Source: Arthrobacter sp. ES3-54
Lineage (GTDB): Bacteria > Actinomycetota > Actinomycetes > Actinomycetales > Micrococcaceae
Length of the DNA stretch: 64,000 bases
Assembly: GCF_029504395.1 (NCBI RefSeq)
Contig: NZ_JAQFIF010000001.1
Coordinates: 62,001-126,000, forward strand
Direction of reading: 5' to 3'
Program-made: the position numbers and the translations under genes
In this document: in pieces, positions 8,676 to 16,488 of the stretch
Numbering within the stretch: the first letter of the stretch is position 1
Layout of the letters: each line of letters starts with the position of its first letter
Notes under the pieces: generated by a model
The model's input: the letters and a program-made list of their open reading frames with translations, nothing else
Databases searched by the model: none
What the model was told of the DNA's origin: nothing

Positions 8676-8886
8676 ATCGAACCTCTAGCTAGGTTGATCG
8701 TGGCCCCGGCTGTTAGCGCAGCGCGGGGCTTTTGCTTGCCTGCCTATTGACAGGTCTTGCGAACTCTGAACCATGTGCGGACATCGAAGGGATCACCGGC
8801 GGTGGTCTGCATGGGCGCTTTTTGGGTCACCCCCCACCCCGTCAGGCCGTCGGCGGCACCCCTTTGAGGGTCGCTTCAGAGTCGCC
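8676..8886. other. intergenic region between two HNH genes; hairpin and candidate cos region
   Basis: No gene seen. At 8703-8729 there is a GC hairpin (GCCCCGGCTG paired with CAGC-G-CGGGGC) followed by TTTT on the plus strand, although no plus-strand gene lies upstream. At 8790-8880 the sequence is C/G-tract rich with short inverted repeats. Position between HNH, terS and terL is where cos sites are usually found, so this is the best cos candidate in the window; no overhang can be assigned by eye. Confidence 0.35.
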
Positions 8887-9213
8887 TTAGGCGTTCCTGT
8901 GTGACCTCTTGCCGGCGTCGCTGAGGTTGCAGTATGGATGCTCTGGCCCTGTCCATGTGGCGCGGTCTGCGGTGTGACCTAGGTGCCACACGCTGCCTGC
9001 CTTGATGGGCTGGCTACACTTAGCGCAGAGCACGTCACCGGTCGCAACCATCGGCGCCCATCGCTTGCGCAACGCACGATGCTCGGGACCGTAGCCTCTT
9101 GACTCTCGGCTGCCACGTTCACGCTCAGCCTCGGCGGCATGAGCTGGGCAGCGTGTACCTGCTGTGACCTGAGGGCATCCAGGCTTCGCGCATATCTTCT
9201 TCGCGCGTGCCAT
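8887..9213 (-). CDS. HNH endonuclease
   Basis: 108 aa, the typical small phage HNH. Cysteine pairs at CAKPGCPQVTAGTRCPAH and CAKCSQPI, with the HNH core WHLGHTADRATWTGPEHPYCN. A zinc-bound nicking or cleaving nuclease, likely working with terminase at the packaging site given the neighbourhood. Confidence 0.8.
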   Translation of the reverse strand: MARAKKICAKPGCPQVTAGTRCPAHAAEAERERGSRESRGYGPEHRALRKRWAPMVATGDVLCAKCSQPIKAGSVWHLGHTADRATWTGPEHPYCNLSDAGKRSHRNA

Positions 9214-9222
9214 GCCCGCCCC

Positions 9223-9480
9223 TTACGTGATGATGATGGTGCCGCAGTTAATGACCACAGCTTCTGGCGTGCTCGCTACCTTGGCCCATACGGCATGGAG
9301 CCCGGGCGTTAGCCCTTGCACCATGACGCCTGTCTTGCCTGCCACCGTGGTTGGTGCGATGTAGGTTACTGGCCTGTCACTGTGCGGTGTGATTGCGAAC
9401 GTAACTCCGGTCGTAACCACGGCCCCATCCACTGTGACTGTGACGGGTTGGAACTCTATGGATTCGCGTTCGTATCTCAT
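9223..9480 (-). CDS. small Ig-like tail-fibre-associated protein (85 aa)
   Basis: 85 aa, beta-rich, with VTVTVDGAVVTTGVTFAI and GLTPGLHAVWAKVAS resembling one bacterial Ig-like or phage adhesion domain. ATG at 9480 is chosen because it overlaps the fibre gene stop (ATGA) and has GGGCAGGGA upstream; the longer start at 9495 lacks this. Probably an accessory of the fibre encoded just upstream. Confidence 0.6.
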   Translation of the reverse strand: MRYERESIEFQPVTVTVDGAVVTTGVTFAITPHSDRPVTYIAPTTVAGKTGVMVQGLTPGLHAVWAKVASTPEAVVINCGTIIIT

Positions 9481-11192
9481 AGTGTCCCTGCCCATCTGCG
9501 CGGTTCTAGTGTGGCTGTCACGGTGATGTCGATGGCTGGTGCGACGTACATTGTGCCTGCCGCTGTCAGTGTTCCTGACCCTGCGAGCCCTGCGATTGCC
9601 GGTGTTTGCGGTACGACTTCTTGTACCCCGGATGCCATGTAACCTGCCGGGCTATAGGACGCTGCTAGGGTCTTGTGTGGCGCGGTGTCTACAATGTGGG
9701 CGAGTACGGGCTTGCCGTAGGACTTGACCGCAGCCCATGACGCCGCAGATGCTGCATAGTCTTCACCGAGCAGGTCCCAGCGTGACTGTGTGGCCGCGAT
9801 GGTGGGTGTGTCTGCGTCGAAGTAGTAGCCCCACGTCTTGTACCCGCGGTTGCGGGCTTCAGCGTTGACGGTGATGTTGTTGGCTGGCTGCTTCGCCACG
9901 ATCCTGGCTGGTCCGCCGTTAGCGTCGAGGAGGTTGAAGAACGCGGTGATGCCGCTTGATCCCTTGTTTTCCACGAACCATGCACGGTCTGGGAATGCGG
10001 GGAGCAGGTTGTCGAGGCGGGCGATGGGGTAGCCGCCGACTTTGGTGGTGAGTGTGGAGAGTGTCGCCCACGGTGTGACGTTGATGTCGTAGCTGGTGCC
10101 GTTGAAGATCCGGCCTGTGGTTTGGTCGTGGGAGGCGACGAACACGCCATCCGAGGACATCCACACGGAGCATTCGAGGGCGAGCGTTGCGGCGTTGGCC
10201 CATGCTGCTGCCTGCGTGTACGCATAGAGCGTTTCTTCGGGCCAGTCCGCTGACCCGCCACGGTGTGCGACGTAGAGTGTGGGCTGTTGGAGCCAGGTGT
10301 CGAGCGGCCCGGGCTTAAGTGCGGTGAGGGAACCTGAGCCGGTGAGTGTGGCAGTACCGTTTGCGCTGGGGGTTGCGCTGGTGGTGAGCGACCCGGATCC
10401 TGTCAGGTTTGCCGTGCTGTTGTAGGACAGGCCGGCGGTGACGCTGAGGGAGCCGGCGCCGGTGAGTGCTACGGACCCGGACGTGTTCGCCTTGCCCGTT
10501 ACGGTCAGGGTGCCGGAGCCGGTGAAGTTGGCGACTGGTTGCGGGGCGAGGGTGAACATGACGCCCGCGCTGGTAGCCGCTGCCGGGTTGAAGGTGAATA
10601 GCCGTGTACCCGTGGCGCCTGCGGTGTTGAGTTGCTGGTAGGCAACATCAATGCCGGACGTGGAGCCGGTCGTGGGGGACGCGACCTGTTCGCCGTCCGT
10701 CATACCCGCACCTGGGGTCACAACCGATACGGTCGTGTTCGAGTTGTTCCAGTACGCCACACCAACGAGCAGTGCGTTAGCGGCGACGGCGGTAACGGAC
10801 GGGATGGTGGTGTTCCCGACGCCCTGAACCGCCATCGTTCCCACGGCATCAACCGGGTTCGACTGGGACGCCCCGGTAACACGGAACACATCGAGCGCGA
10901 TCCTGCCGGACCCTGAGAACGTCCACGAATAGTTCGTCGCAGCCTCGGCCGCAGCGGACGGGATGGCCTTGTAGTACACGCCGCCGGACTTGGCGGTGAA
11001 CGTGGTCCCAGGGATCAGGGTCCAGCCAGCAGGGGCAGAGGTGACTGTCCCTGTGGCGAACTGTGAGAACGCAACCGCTACGAGCAGGTCACCGTCAGCA
11101 ACGTTCGCGGGCTTCGCGACACTGAGGGTGGAAGCGGCGGCGGCGGATGCCGTAGTGGAGTTGCCCGGACCGAACAGTGCTGTAACGGCCAC
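9477..11192 (-). CDS. tail fibre / receptor-binding protein with glycerophosphodiester phosphodiesterase domain
   Basis: 571 aa. Residues 1-220 look like a beta-sandwich adhesion domain. Residues about 222-292 hold four short TG(S/A)G(T/S)L repeats, with one more near the C-terminus. Residues about 305-530 form a GDPD barrel: YVAHRGGSADWPEET (the HRG and PEE motifs), ECSVWMSSDGVFVASHD (canonical E.D..T.DG..V..HD, with the metal-binding Asp replaced), and WFVENKG. The likely role is binding and trimming glycerol-phosphate wall polymers (teichoic acid) during adsorption. It lies upstream of terminase, away from any tail operon. Confidence 0.75.
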   Translation of the reverse strand: MAVTALFGPGNSTTASAAAASTLSVAKPANVADGDLLVAVAFSQFATGTVTSAPAGWTLIPGTTFTAKSGGVYYKAIPSAAAEAATNYSWTFSGSGRIALDVFRVTGASQSNPVDAVGTMAVQGVGNTTIPSVTAVAANALLVGVAYWNNSNTTVSVVTPGAGMTDGEQVASPTTGSTSGIDVAYQQLNTAGATGTRLFTFNPAAATSAGVMFTLAPQPVANFTGSGTLTVTGKANTSGSVALTGAGSLSVTAGLSYNSTANLTGSGSLTTSATPSANGTATLTGSGSLTALKPGPLDTWLQQPTLYVAHRGGSADWPEETLYAYTQAAAWANAATLALECSVWMSSDGVFVASHDQTTGRIFNGTSYDINVTPWATLSTLTTKVGGYPIARLDNLLPAFPDRAWFVENKGSSGITAFFNLLDANGGPARIVAKQPANNITVNAEARNRGYKTWGYYFDADTPTIAATQSRWDLLGEDYAASAASWAAVKSYGKPVLAHIVDTAPHKTLAASYSPAGYMASGVQEVVPQTPAIAGLAGSGTLTAAGTMYVAPAIDITVTATLEPRRWAGTL

Positions 11193-11203
11193 GGACTACC
11201 CCC

Positions 11204-11548
11204 TTATGACTGTGTGTATGTGAAGGTGATCGTGTACGTGCCCTGGGAGGCGAATGCCTGCGAGGTCACGGCCTGCCCGTCGATGTATGTTCCGGCGGTT
11301 GCTGCACTGTGAAGGCCTGCGCCTACGATGGTCACGCCTGCCGGCACGTCAAAGGTTGCGGTCGCTGTGATGGCGCCGTTGGAAGCAGCACCCCAGGTGA
11401 CGGCTTTGCGGGCGTAGGCGGGCGTGCCGCCTGTCACCTCAGTGCCGGCGGTCGCGCCGGGTGCGGTCGTGTAGAGCGCGGCGTATGGGGCGTCGGTACC
11501 GTACTTCGTGGCGAGGCTGTTCCTCTCGCCCACTGTCTGAACAGCCAT
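11204..11548 (-). CDS. tail-fibre-like structural protein (114 aa)
   Basis: 114 aa, beta-rich, Ala/Thr rich, ending TYTITFTYTQS. The pattern (ALYTTAPGATAGTEVTGG, ATFDVPAGVTIVGAGLHSAA) is shared by small phage fibre or base-of-fibre proteins encoded just ahead of receptor-binding proteins. AAGGAGAACGC precedes ATG at 11548. It is the first gene of the three-gene fibre module. Confidence 0.65.
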   Translation of the reverse strand: MAVQTVGERNSLATKYGTDAPYAALYTTAPGATAGTEVTGGTPAYARKAVTWGAASNGAITATATFDVPAGVTIVGAGLHSAATAGTYIDGQAVTSQAFASQGTYTITFTYTQS

Positions 11549-11687
11549 GCGTTCTCCTTAGTAAGTTAGGTGCCGGCGTCATCGCGACGAGCGGCGTGCG
11601 CTTGACCCTGCGCGGGAGATGACGCCTCCTACGAGTCGTTCCTATTCTTTGTTCCAACCATCCAGGCGGTAGCGGCGCCTATTCGGT

Positions 11688-11703
11688 CAGTCATTAGTGA
11701 CTG
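11688..11703. promoter_or_regulatory. inverted repeat before the fibre module
   Basis: CAGTCA, TTAG, TGACTG: a perfect 6-bp inverted repeat in the 166-bp gap between the 55-aa gene and the fibre module. It partly resembles the CAGTGA half-sites seen elsewhere but is arranged head-to-head. Operator or weak hairpin; the role is unknown. Confidence 0.3.
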
Positions 11704-11714
11704 ATGTTGTTTAA

Positions 11715-11882
11715 TCAGTCTTCTTCGGTTTCGTCTATGTAGACAATCTCGAAGTCGTTGGAGTCCTGAAGCGCGTCCTTATACCCTTCGGCGTATTTAC
11801 CTAGGGCTACGGTGGCGGTGACTTCGCGGATATGTTCGGCGCGGGCCTCGATCATTTCAACGAGCGCGTTGTATAGGCGCAT
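11715..11882 (-). CDS. small acidic phage protein (55 aa)
   Basis: 55 aa, one predicted amphipathic helix (ALVEMIEARAEHIREVTATV) and a Glu/Asp-rich tail (IDETEED). ATG at 11882 has AAGGAGTGAGC upstream. A longer frame reaching 12185 only overlaps the phosphoesterase gene in another frame and is not used. Function unknown. Confidence 0.6.
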   Translation of the reverse strand: MRLYNALVEMIEARAEHIREVTATVALGKYAEGYKDALQDSNDFEIVYIDETEED

Positions 11883-11940
11883 GCTCACTCCTTGAGGCAG
11901 CCTAGGCAAAACAGGATCCAACAGAGTAGAAGCAGGCATG

Positions 11941-13182
11941 TCATGCCGTGAGAATCGTGAGTGACGAAAGGTCGAACCCGTTGTCGGTAACGTCGAAGAC
12001 CATGAGCCCAGGATCGGAGTCGCGGCCTTGTACTTGCCGGAACCAGTCGGAGCCGTTGTCGAGCGTGGGCGCGCCGAGGCAGTAGCGTTGACGCCCACTG
12101 ACCGGGTTACGACCAGCAACCGAGGCGCTGAACGAGTGGTAGTGGCCGTGCACGAGGACATCAGCGGATGCGACAGCCTGAGCACCGAAGGCTTGCTTCT
12201 GCCACCAGGTAACGCCTTGTCCGGGCCCGAACTGGTTGCCGTGTACCATGCCGATCTTCGTGCCGCAGAAGTCCACGGACACGCTCTCGTCGTATTCGGC
12301 AGGCTTGACCCATGAGACGTTCATGCCGGCGGCGTCGGTGACCTTCTGGACCTGCTTGTGCATGAACAGTCCGAGGTCGTCGCTGGGGCGTCCGAGGTTC
12401 TGCTTGCCACACCGCCAGGCTGCGTGGTTGCTCGGAATCCCCGCAACGGTAACCGGCGCGTAAGCGTGCGCCAGGTTGATGTACTCGAACAACTCAGTGC
12501 CGTACGTGTCGAGCTGGCCCGAGAGGGAAAGATCGTTGGTAAACATGGGATTGCCGCCGGACTCAAACCCTTCGATGCCGTCACCAGCATCAGCGATGAG
12601 GATCTGCGAGGGGTTGCGTTCGCCGAGGAGCGCGGCCAGCTTCTTACGGATGACCGTTGAGCGTTCGATCAGTTCAGCAGTGCCGCCGCGTGAGCCGGTC
12701 TTGCCGATCTGCGGATCCGCCCACACGATGACCGTTGCGCGCTCCTGATAGGGCGGCGTTGGCGTCGGCGTGGCGTACTTAGCAGCGGCGTAGAGCGCCG
12801 GGAGGTCCACTTGTTCAGATTTGTCATCAGAACCAGCAATAGGCCGGACGTTATTTAGCTTATTCCAGAAGCCGCCGCCAGGGTTCGAGGTCCAGCCCCA
12901 AGTGAACGTGACCTTGTCCGGGTCCTGACCCTTCGACGCGATGAAGGCCCGGTAGTCGTCATGACCCCACGGCGTTTCGCTGAACCGTGAGTATGAGCTG
13001 GAACCGTCCGGGTTATGCGTCTCGGACTCGCCAGCAGGAATAGCCTTAGCTTTGTCGCAAACACATTTCCCGGCCCGGTGATCATTAATAACCGACTTTG
13101 AGATACCCGTGAACTTCGCGGCCTGCCTCGAGGTCATTGCCTCAGTGTTCGGCGTCCATGCGGATCCGTATTTGCACAGCAT
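11941..13182 (-). CDS. HTH domain fused to calcineurin-like metallophosphoesterase
   Basis: 413 aa. The N-terminus (about 15-45: MTSRQAAKFTGISKSVINDH) is a helix-turn-helix. From about residue 150 a metallophosphoesterase carries its metal motifs in order: VWADPQIG, DAGDGIEG, GIPSNHA, GMVHGNQ, VLVHGHYHS. This HTH-phosphoesterase fusion is common in actinophages; the substrate is unknown, though relatives act on nucleic acid ends or nucleotides. AAGGAG precedes ATG at 13182. Confidence 0.8.
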   Translation of the reverse strand: MLCKYGSAWTPNTEAMTSRQAAKFTGISKSVINDHRAGKCVCDKAKAIPAGESETHNPDGSSSYSRFSETPWGHDDYRAFIASKGQDPDKVTFTWGWTSNPGGGFWNKLNNVRPIAGSDDKSEQVDLPALYAAAKYATPTPTPPYQERATVIVWADPQIGKTGSRGGTAELIERSTVIRKKLAALLGERNPSQILIADAGDGIEGFESGGNPMFTNDLSLSGQLDTYGTELFEYINLAHAYAPVTVAGIPSNHAAWRCGKQNLGRPSDDLGLFMHKQVQKVTDAAGMNVSWVKPAEYDESVSVDFCGTKIGMVHGNQFGPGQGVTWWQKQAFGAQAVASADVLVHGHYHSFSASVAGRNPVSGRQRYCLGAPTLDNGSDWFRQVQGRDSDPGLMVFDVTDNGFDLSSLTILTA

Positions 13183-13408
13183 TGGGACTCCTTGCTCAGG
13201 GGATGAAGTGTTGCCGTCAGGTTTGTACTTCCTGCGTGACGGCTAGGCAGGTGGGGCAACCGGGCTTGCATGTTTGCGTGACATTTCCCGGAAGTGAATC
13301 CCCGACGACGCGGGCAGCTCGGAGGGATGAGCAGTCCCTGGCTTCAGTGCGCGGAATACCCTTACGGTCGCATCGCGTCTGACCTGTTGACCAGCGTCGT
13401 CGGGAAAC

Positions 13409-13594
13409 TTAGATGGTTGCCTTGATGGTCCCGATGAGGATGGCCCGGGCGTGCATGGCACCTGATCGGCAGCCGGCGGTGGACATTTCGTCCAGCTTGT
13501 CGTCAATGGCGGCAACAAGGCCGCGCAAGGCGTTCGCGTCGTTCAGCTCAGCGACGGCGACAGGGTGACGGGGGCGTTGTGATGGGTTGTACAT
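13409..13594 (-). CDS. small phage protein (61 aa), unknown
   Basis: 61 aa: a Pro-rich N-terminus followed by a helical segment (NDANALRGLVAAIDDKLDEM). ATG at 13594 is chosen because GGAGGGAC lies properly upstream, rather than ATG at 13612. The 225 bp between this gene and the phosphoesterase contain no ORF with a convincing start. Confidence 0.5.
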   Translation of the reverse strand: MYNPSQRPRHPVAVAELNDANALRGLVAAIDDKLDEMSTAGCRSGAMHARAILIGTIKATI

Positions 13595-13608
13595 GCCGTC
13601 CCTCCGTT

Positions 13609-13863
13609 TCATTCGAAATGTCCGTCATCCTGGACGTGCTTGGTCAAGGTGTAGCGTTCGTCAATCACTTGCGCCACGAACAACTGTAGGGCTTGCTCAT
13701 GCTTGCGGAAGCAGTGAGCGCAGAACAGCAGCTCCCCGCCATTCCGCAGTGTTGGGCTCCATTTGAGGATGACCGCAACATAGGCGCGGGAGGATGCGCA
13801 CGCATCGCAACGGTGCCCGGCGTTCAAGATTGGGGCTTGGGCTTCTACTACCTGAACGCTCAT
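13609..13863 (-). CDS. DUF7455-like zinc-ribbon protein (84 aa)
   Basis: 84 aa. HRCDACASSRAYVAVIL followed by GGELLFCAHCFRKHEQAL is the hallmark of the small actinobacterial DUF7455 family (CxxC...CxxC/H zinc ribbon). In host genomes relatives lie near sigma factors; the role is unknown. ATG at 13863 has AAGGGG upstream. Its leader contains an intrinsic terminator and an operator-type promoter (see 13885-13977). Confidence 0.75.
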   Translation of the reverse strand: MSVQVVEAQAPILNAGHRCDACASSRAYVAVILKWSPTLRNGGELLFCAHCFRKHEQALQLFVAQVIDERYTLTKHVQDDGHFE

Positions 13864-13884
13864 GGTGACCCCTTGCTCGTGGGC

Positions 13885-13919
13885 AAAAGAAATGGCCCCC
13901 GTCTCCGGAAGCCATTTCT
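13885..13919 (-). terminator. intrinsic terminator / possible attenuator upstream of the DUF7455 gene
   Basis: AGAAATGGC pairs with GCCATTTCT across a 14-nt loop and is followed on the minus strand by CTTTTG. It sits 65 bp after the stop of the gene at 13984 and 22 bp before the DUF7455 start, but downstream of a good promoter at 13931-13959, so transcripts starting there must cross it. Confidence 0.65.
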
Positions 13920-13930
13920 CTACTATCTTT

Positions 13931-13977
13931 AGAATACAGGACAAATCACTGCCACGCAACAGTGAAACGCAGTGAGT
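13931..13977 (-). promoter_or_regulatory. promoter with tandem CAGTGA half-sites (site 1)
   Basis: On the plus strand CAGTGA occurs at 13960 and 13970. On the minus strand this gives TCACTG, 4 bp, TCACTG, then immediately TTGCGT (-35, 13954-13959), 17 bp, TATTCT (-10, 13931-13936). The repeat touches the -35, the placement of an operator. It is one of seven such sites in the prophage. Confidence 0.6.
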
Positions 13978-13983
13978 TGGCGG

Positions 13984-14283
13984 TTACGCGGAAAGGGTAT
14001 CGCACCTTGCCAGCCATTCATCATGCGTCTCCAGGTATTCAAAGGTGACCGTCGGCTCCGGTTCGGGAACTTCGGTCCCATAGTCGGGGCCACCCCATTC
14101 AGTGCCCTCGTAAGCCTCTAGCGCCGCGAGCCCTGCCTTGGCGGCTCGGTAGCGCTCCCACGCTTCTGAAGTCGGCGGCGCCTCGGTGCGGATGGCCTTG
14201 CGGGCATACCTCCCATCAGTCCATGCCTTCTCCGTGTAGATCATTTCGCTAGAAAAGACCATCGTTGCGTAGACCTTTTTCAT
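13984..14283 (-). CDS. phage protein of unknown function (99 aa)
   Basis: 99 aa, acidic, Tyr/Trp-rich, with a helical centre (SEAWERYRAAKAGLAALEAY). No family recognised. It overlaps the upstream zinc-ribbon gene by ATGA. Confidence 0.6.
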   Translation of the reverse strand: MKKVYATMVFSSEMIYTEKAWTDGRYARKAIRTEAPPTSEAWERYRAAKAGLAALEAYEGTEWGGPDYGTEVPEPEPTVTFEYLETHDEWLARCDTLSA

Positions 14284-15101
14284 GCCGCTCCATTGATTGG
14301 GAATTGTTTGTACCTGTTGATCCTGAGCCCGAGCACGTCCCCGAGCCTGTATGCGGGCGGGATGGGTTTGCCGTTCTCGTCTGTGTCAGGGTTGGCGCGG
14401 TCTAGTTTGCCCCGTGTCGCCCATTTGCGTATCTGGTCGGCGGTGATCGTGTACCCGTACTGGGGTGCAGACAGTTTGCGTGAGAGGTCGGCGGCGGTCC
14501 CGATGTAGTAGTCTTTGGCGGTTTGCGCGTACGCCGTCCACCTGGCCACCTCGTAACTGAGCCCGCACGTCTTGCACCGGGCCGAATCGGAACCCTTCAC
14601 CGCGTACAAGTCCGTTTCGCATTCCCCGCATGTCCCGGCGAACACTTTTTGCTCGTGCACGCGGGTGACGTCCTCACACTCCCGCAGCAGCTTGCCCAGC
14701 TCGCCCTCAACATCGCCGGCCCAATCCTGCGTGCGCAACTTCCCCATGTGGGTCAGCAGGTAGGACGCGAGCCCTGACGAGTCGCGCCGGGTCGTGTGAA
14801 TACCTGTGAATCTTGTGAGTCTTGTGCATATCTCCCGCAGGTACTTGTCCAACGCCATGTGCGCATCCAACGCGGTGTCGTTGATCGGCAACGGCGCGTG
14901 CAAGGATCCGCTCGAGCTGACACGCTCACCGTACGAGGCTGTCAGGCTGGCCCGCGGAATCGCCGACACCAGATCCTGCACGACGCTGTCCAGCTCGCAC
15001 AACAGTTGCTCCAGGCGGGCACAGCACGCGTGGCAGAGGTAGATGCCATCGGACGTCTCGGCGCCGCACTTGCACGATGGGCCTGTCGCTTCCGGGATCA
15101 C
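14280..15101 (-). CDS. zinc-ribbon / HTH phage protein (273 aa)
   Basis: 273 aa. Two Cys clusters (CKCGAETSDGIYLCHACC near the N-terminus; CGECETDLYAVKGSDSARCKTCG around 180-200) bracket a helical middle. The C-terminus contains a helix-turn-helix-like segment (YTITADQIRKWATRGKLDRA). This layout is common in actinophage early regions, probably DNA binding. GTG at 15101 is used because it overlaps the stop of the preceding membrane protein (GTGA); longer upstream starts run through that gene. Confidence 0.7.
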   Translation of the reverse strand: MIPEATGPSCKCGAETSDGIYLCHACCARLEQLLCELDSVVQDLVSAIPRASLTASYGERVSSSGSLHAPLPINDTALDAHMALDKYLREICTRLTRFTGIHTTRRDSSGLASYLLTHMGKLRTQDWAGDVEGELGKLLRECEDVTRVHEQKVFAGTCGECETDLYAVKGSDSARCKTCGLSYEVARWTAYAQTAKDYYIGTAADLSRKLSAPQYGYTITADQIRKWATRGKLDRANPDTDENGKPIPPAYRLGDVLGLRINRYKQFPINGAA

Positions 15102-15226
15102 TGGCCGTCCTTCCGGCCCGCGTCTGACCATCGCATAACTGCCAGCACCAGCAGGCAGGCAATCAGCACCGTCATGGCCCAAGCCCATAGCGCCTCCGCT
15201 AGCGCGTGATCTATAACTTCGCTCAT
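15098..15226 (-). CDS. small membrane protein (42 aa)
   Basis: 42 aa: an acidic N-terminus, one transmembrane helix (WAWAMTVLIACLLVLAVM), then a basic C-terminal tail (RWSDAGRKDGQ). AGGAGTCAGGA precedes ATG at 15226, and both ends overlap neighbouring genes (ATGA, GTGA). Likely a bitopic inner-membrane protein; function unknown. Confidence 0.6.
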   Translation of the reverse strand: MSEVIDHALAEALWAWAMTVLIACLLVLAVMRWSDAGRKDGQ

Positions 15227-15288
15227 TCCTGACTCCTACAGGGGTTGGTGTTACCGTACACAGCCTTTACCGCTTCGTCTGAAATCAT
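15223..15288 (-). CDS. possible coupled micro-ORF (21 aa)
   Basis: A 21-codon frame beginning MISDEAVKAVYG whose ATG overlaps the stop of the adenine methyltransferase gene and whose TGA overlaps the start of the 42-aa membrane protein. The exact coupling at both ends is the only support; it may be a leader that carries ribosomes to the next gene. Confidence 0.35.
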   Translation of the reverse strand: MISDEAVKAVYGNTNPCRSQE

Positions 15289-15800
15289 AGCGATTCTCCG
15301 TTTCTTGCGATGGCTGTCATAAGTGGGAAGCCTGAACTTGCGCCCTTGAATACGATCACGGCGGATGGGAAAGGGGCATTGTGTGCGGTCGCGGCACCGC
15401 TGGCCTTACGCTCCTGGTGGGAAGGGTTGTCGAAGTGGAGACGGCTACGGATAAAGCGAACCTCGGATGCTTTCATAACATAGTCGTGCCAATACTTCGT
15501 ATCCGTGCGGGACGGGATGAGGCAGACAACGGTAGCGCCGGACTCCGCTGCCTCATATGCCTTCGCAACCCACTTCCCGATTTCCCTGCCGTAGGGCGGG
15601 TTCATGAATACGGAGCCGACCCACTCTTGGGCCAGCCCGTCATCGTCCTGCGTGTAGAAGTTCGGGCACTTGGCATTAGCTGCGGACGCGCACGGGTCAA
15701 GTGTGAAGTTGAACTCTTCGTCGAGCGTATCGAACAGGTCGAGCGGCGTGGGCCAATCATCCGTGGTCGATGTGAACAAGCCTGCGTTGACAGTTCCCAT
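15285..15800 (-). CDS. phage DNA N-6-adenine methyltransferase (Dam family)
   Basis: 171 aa. It has the short phage DNA N-6-adenine methyltransferase layout: DDWPTPLDLFDTLDEEF at the N-terminus, LDPCASAANAKCPNF, and the catalytic NPPYG in SVFMNPPYGREIGKW. It transfers a methyl group from SAM to adenine, likely protecting phage DNA from restriction. One of three methyltransferases in the prophage. Confidence 0.85.
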   Translation of the reverse strand: MGTVNAGLFTSTTDDWPTPLDLFDTLDEEFNFTLDPCASAANAKCPNFYTQDDDGLAQEWVGSVFMNPPYGREIGKWVAKAYEAAESGATVVCLIPSRTDTKYWHDYVMKASEVRFIRSRLHFDNPSHQERKASGAATAHNAPFPSAVIVFKGASSGFPLMTAIARNGESL

Positions 15801-15953
15801 TCAGTTTCCTTCCAAGATGTGCTTGATGTTGCTGGGGCAGTGGATGCCGTTGCCGCGTTGCAGTTCGATCTCGTACAAAGCTTTGGCGATCCGTTCGCGG
15901 GATTCTGACTCACGGGCCAGGAGCGCGTCGTAGTCTGGCATTCGTTGGCTCAC
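15801..15953 (-). CDS. small phage protein (50 aa)
   Basis: 50 aa, mostly charged helix (DYDALLARESESRERIAKAL) with a short tail containing one Cys. GTG at 15953 follows GGGAGGTGCGG and overlaps the previous stop; an internal ATG at 15941 is the alternative. It ends directly before the adenine methyltransferase start. Confidence 0.5.
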   Translation of the reverse strand: MSQRMPDYDALLARESESRERIAKALYEIELQRGNGIHCPSNIKHILEGN

Positions 15954-16093
15954 AGCCCGCACCTCCCGCATGTCCCGTCAATGTGGCACCCTTCCGCGAT
16001 GCACTTCCTGCGCCGGCGGGTCTTGATCGCCGCTGACAGTGCCGCGCCGTCACGCTGGATACTGGCCTGATACGCGCGGATGTCCTCGCTCAT
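15950..16093 (-). CDS. small zinc-ribbon-like protein (47 aa)
   Basis: 47 aa. A basic stretch (IKTRRRRK) is followed by CIAEGCHIDGTCGRCGL, a compact four-cysteine cluster likely to bind zinc. It overlaps genes on both sides (ATGA at the start, GTGA at the end). Probably a small DNA- or RNA-binding protein; function unknown. Confidence 0.55.
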   Translation of the reverse strand: MSEDIRAYQASIQRDGAALSAAIKTRRRRKCIAEGCHIDGTCGRCGL

Positions 16094-16488
16094 GACTTCT
16101 CCAGCGCGGCGCGGAGGTGAGTGGCTGCCCGGCGATACCCCTGTATCGCTTCGAGCTTGTCCGCCAGCTTCTCCACCCGTTCAATCGCGGCCCGCTGTTC
16201 CCGCACCATGGCGAGGAGGGCGGGGATGTCCGTGCGGGCGTGAGCGATGAACTCCGCGTCGGCAATGCAGTCGTCTACTGGGATGCCACGCCCGTCCTTG
16301 TGGGCGGCGTGGGCCTCGAACAGCCAGTACGCATCACCCGAGTTCGGGATAGGGGCAATGATCGTGGCTTCCTTCGTGACTTCCCACGGCCCTGTGGTGG
16401 CGGCTTGTGCTCGCGATTCGATGGCATCGAGGTCAGCCTCCCCGTCCCCGCCGGCCATGCTGATCAGGTGCTCGCTGTAGTCGCTCAT
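16090..16488 (-). CDS. phage protein of unknown function (132 aa)
   Basis: 132 aa. Features include LDAIESRAQAATTGPWEVTK, a short motif seen in many phage and host accessory proteins of unknown role, followed by a segment ending EFIAHARTDIPALLAMVREQ and C-terminal helices. ATG at 16488 overlaps the upstream stop (ATGA), so the longer frame to 16530 is not used. Confidence 0.65.
   Translation of the reverse strand: MSDYSEHLISMAGGDGEADLDAIESRAQAATTGPWEVTKEATIIAPIPNSGDAYWLFEAHAAHKDGRGIPVDDCIADAEFIAHARTDIPALLAMVREQRAAIERVEKLADKLEAIQGYRRAATHLRAALEKS

Noticed and set aside
13183-13408. Frame with a TCKPGCPTC cluster in the gap before the phosphoesterase
   Set aside because: No ATG, GTG or TTG is available after the upstream stop, so there is no way to start it; likely chance.
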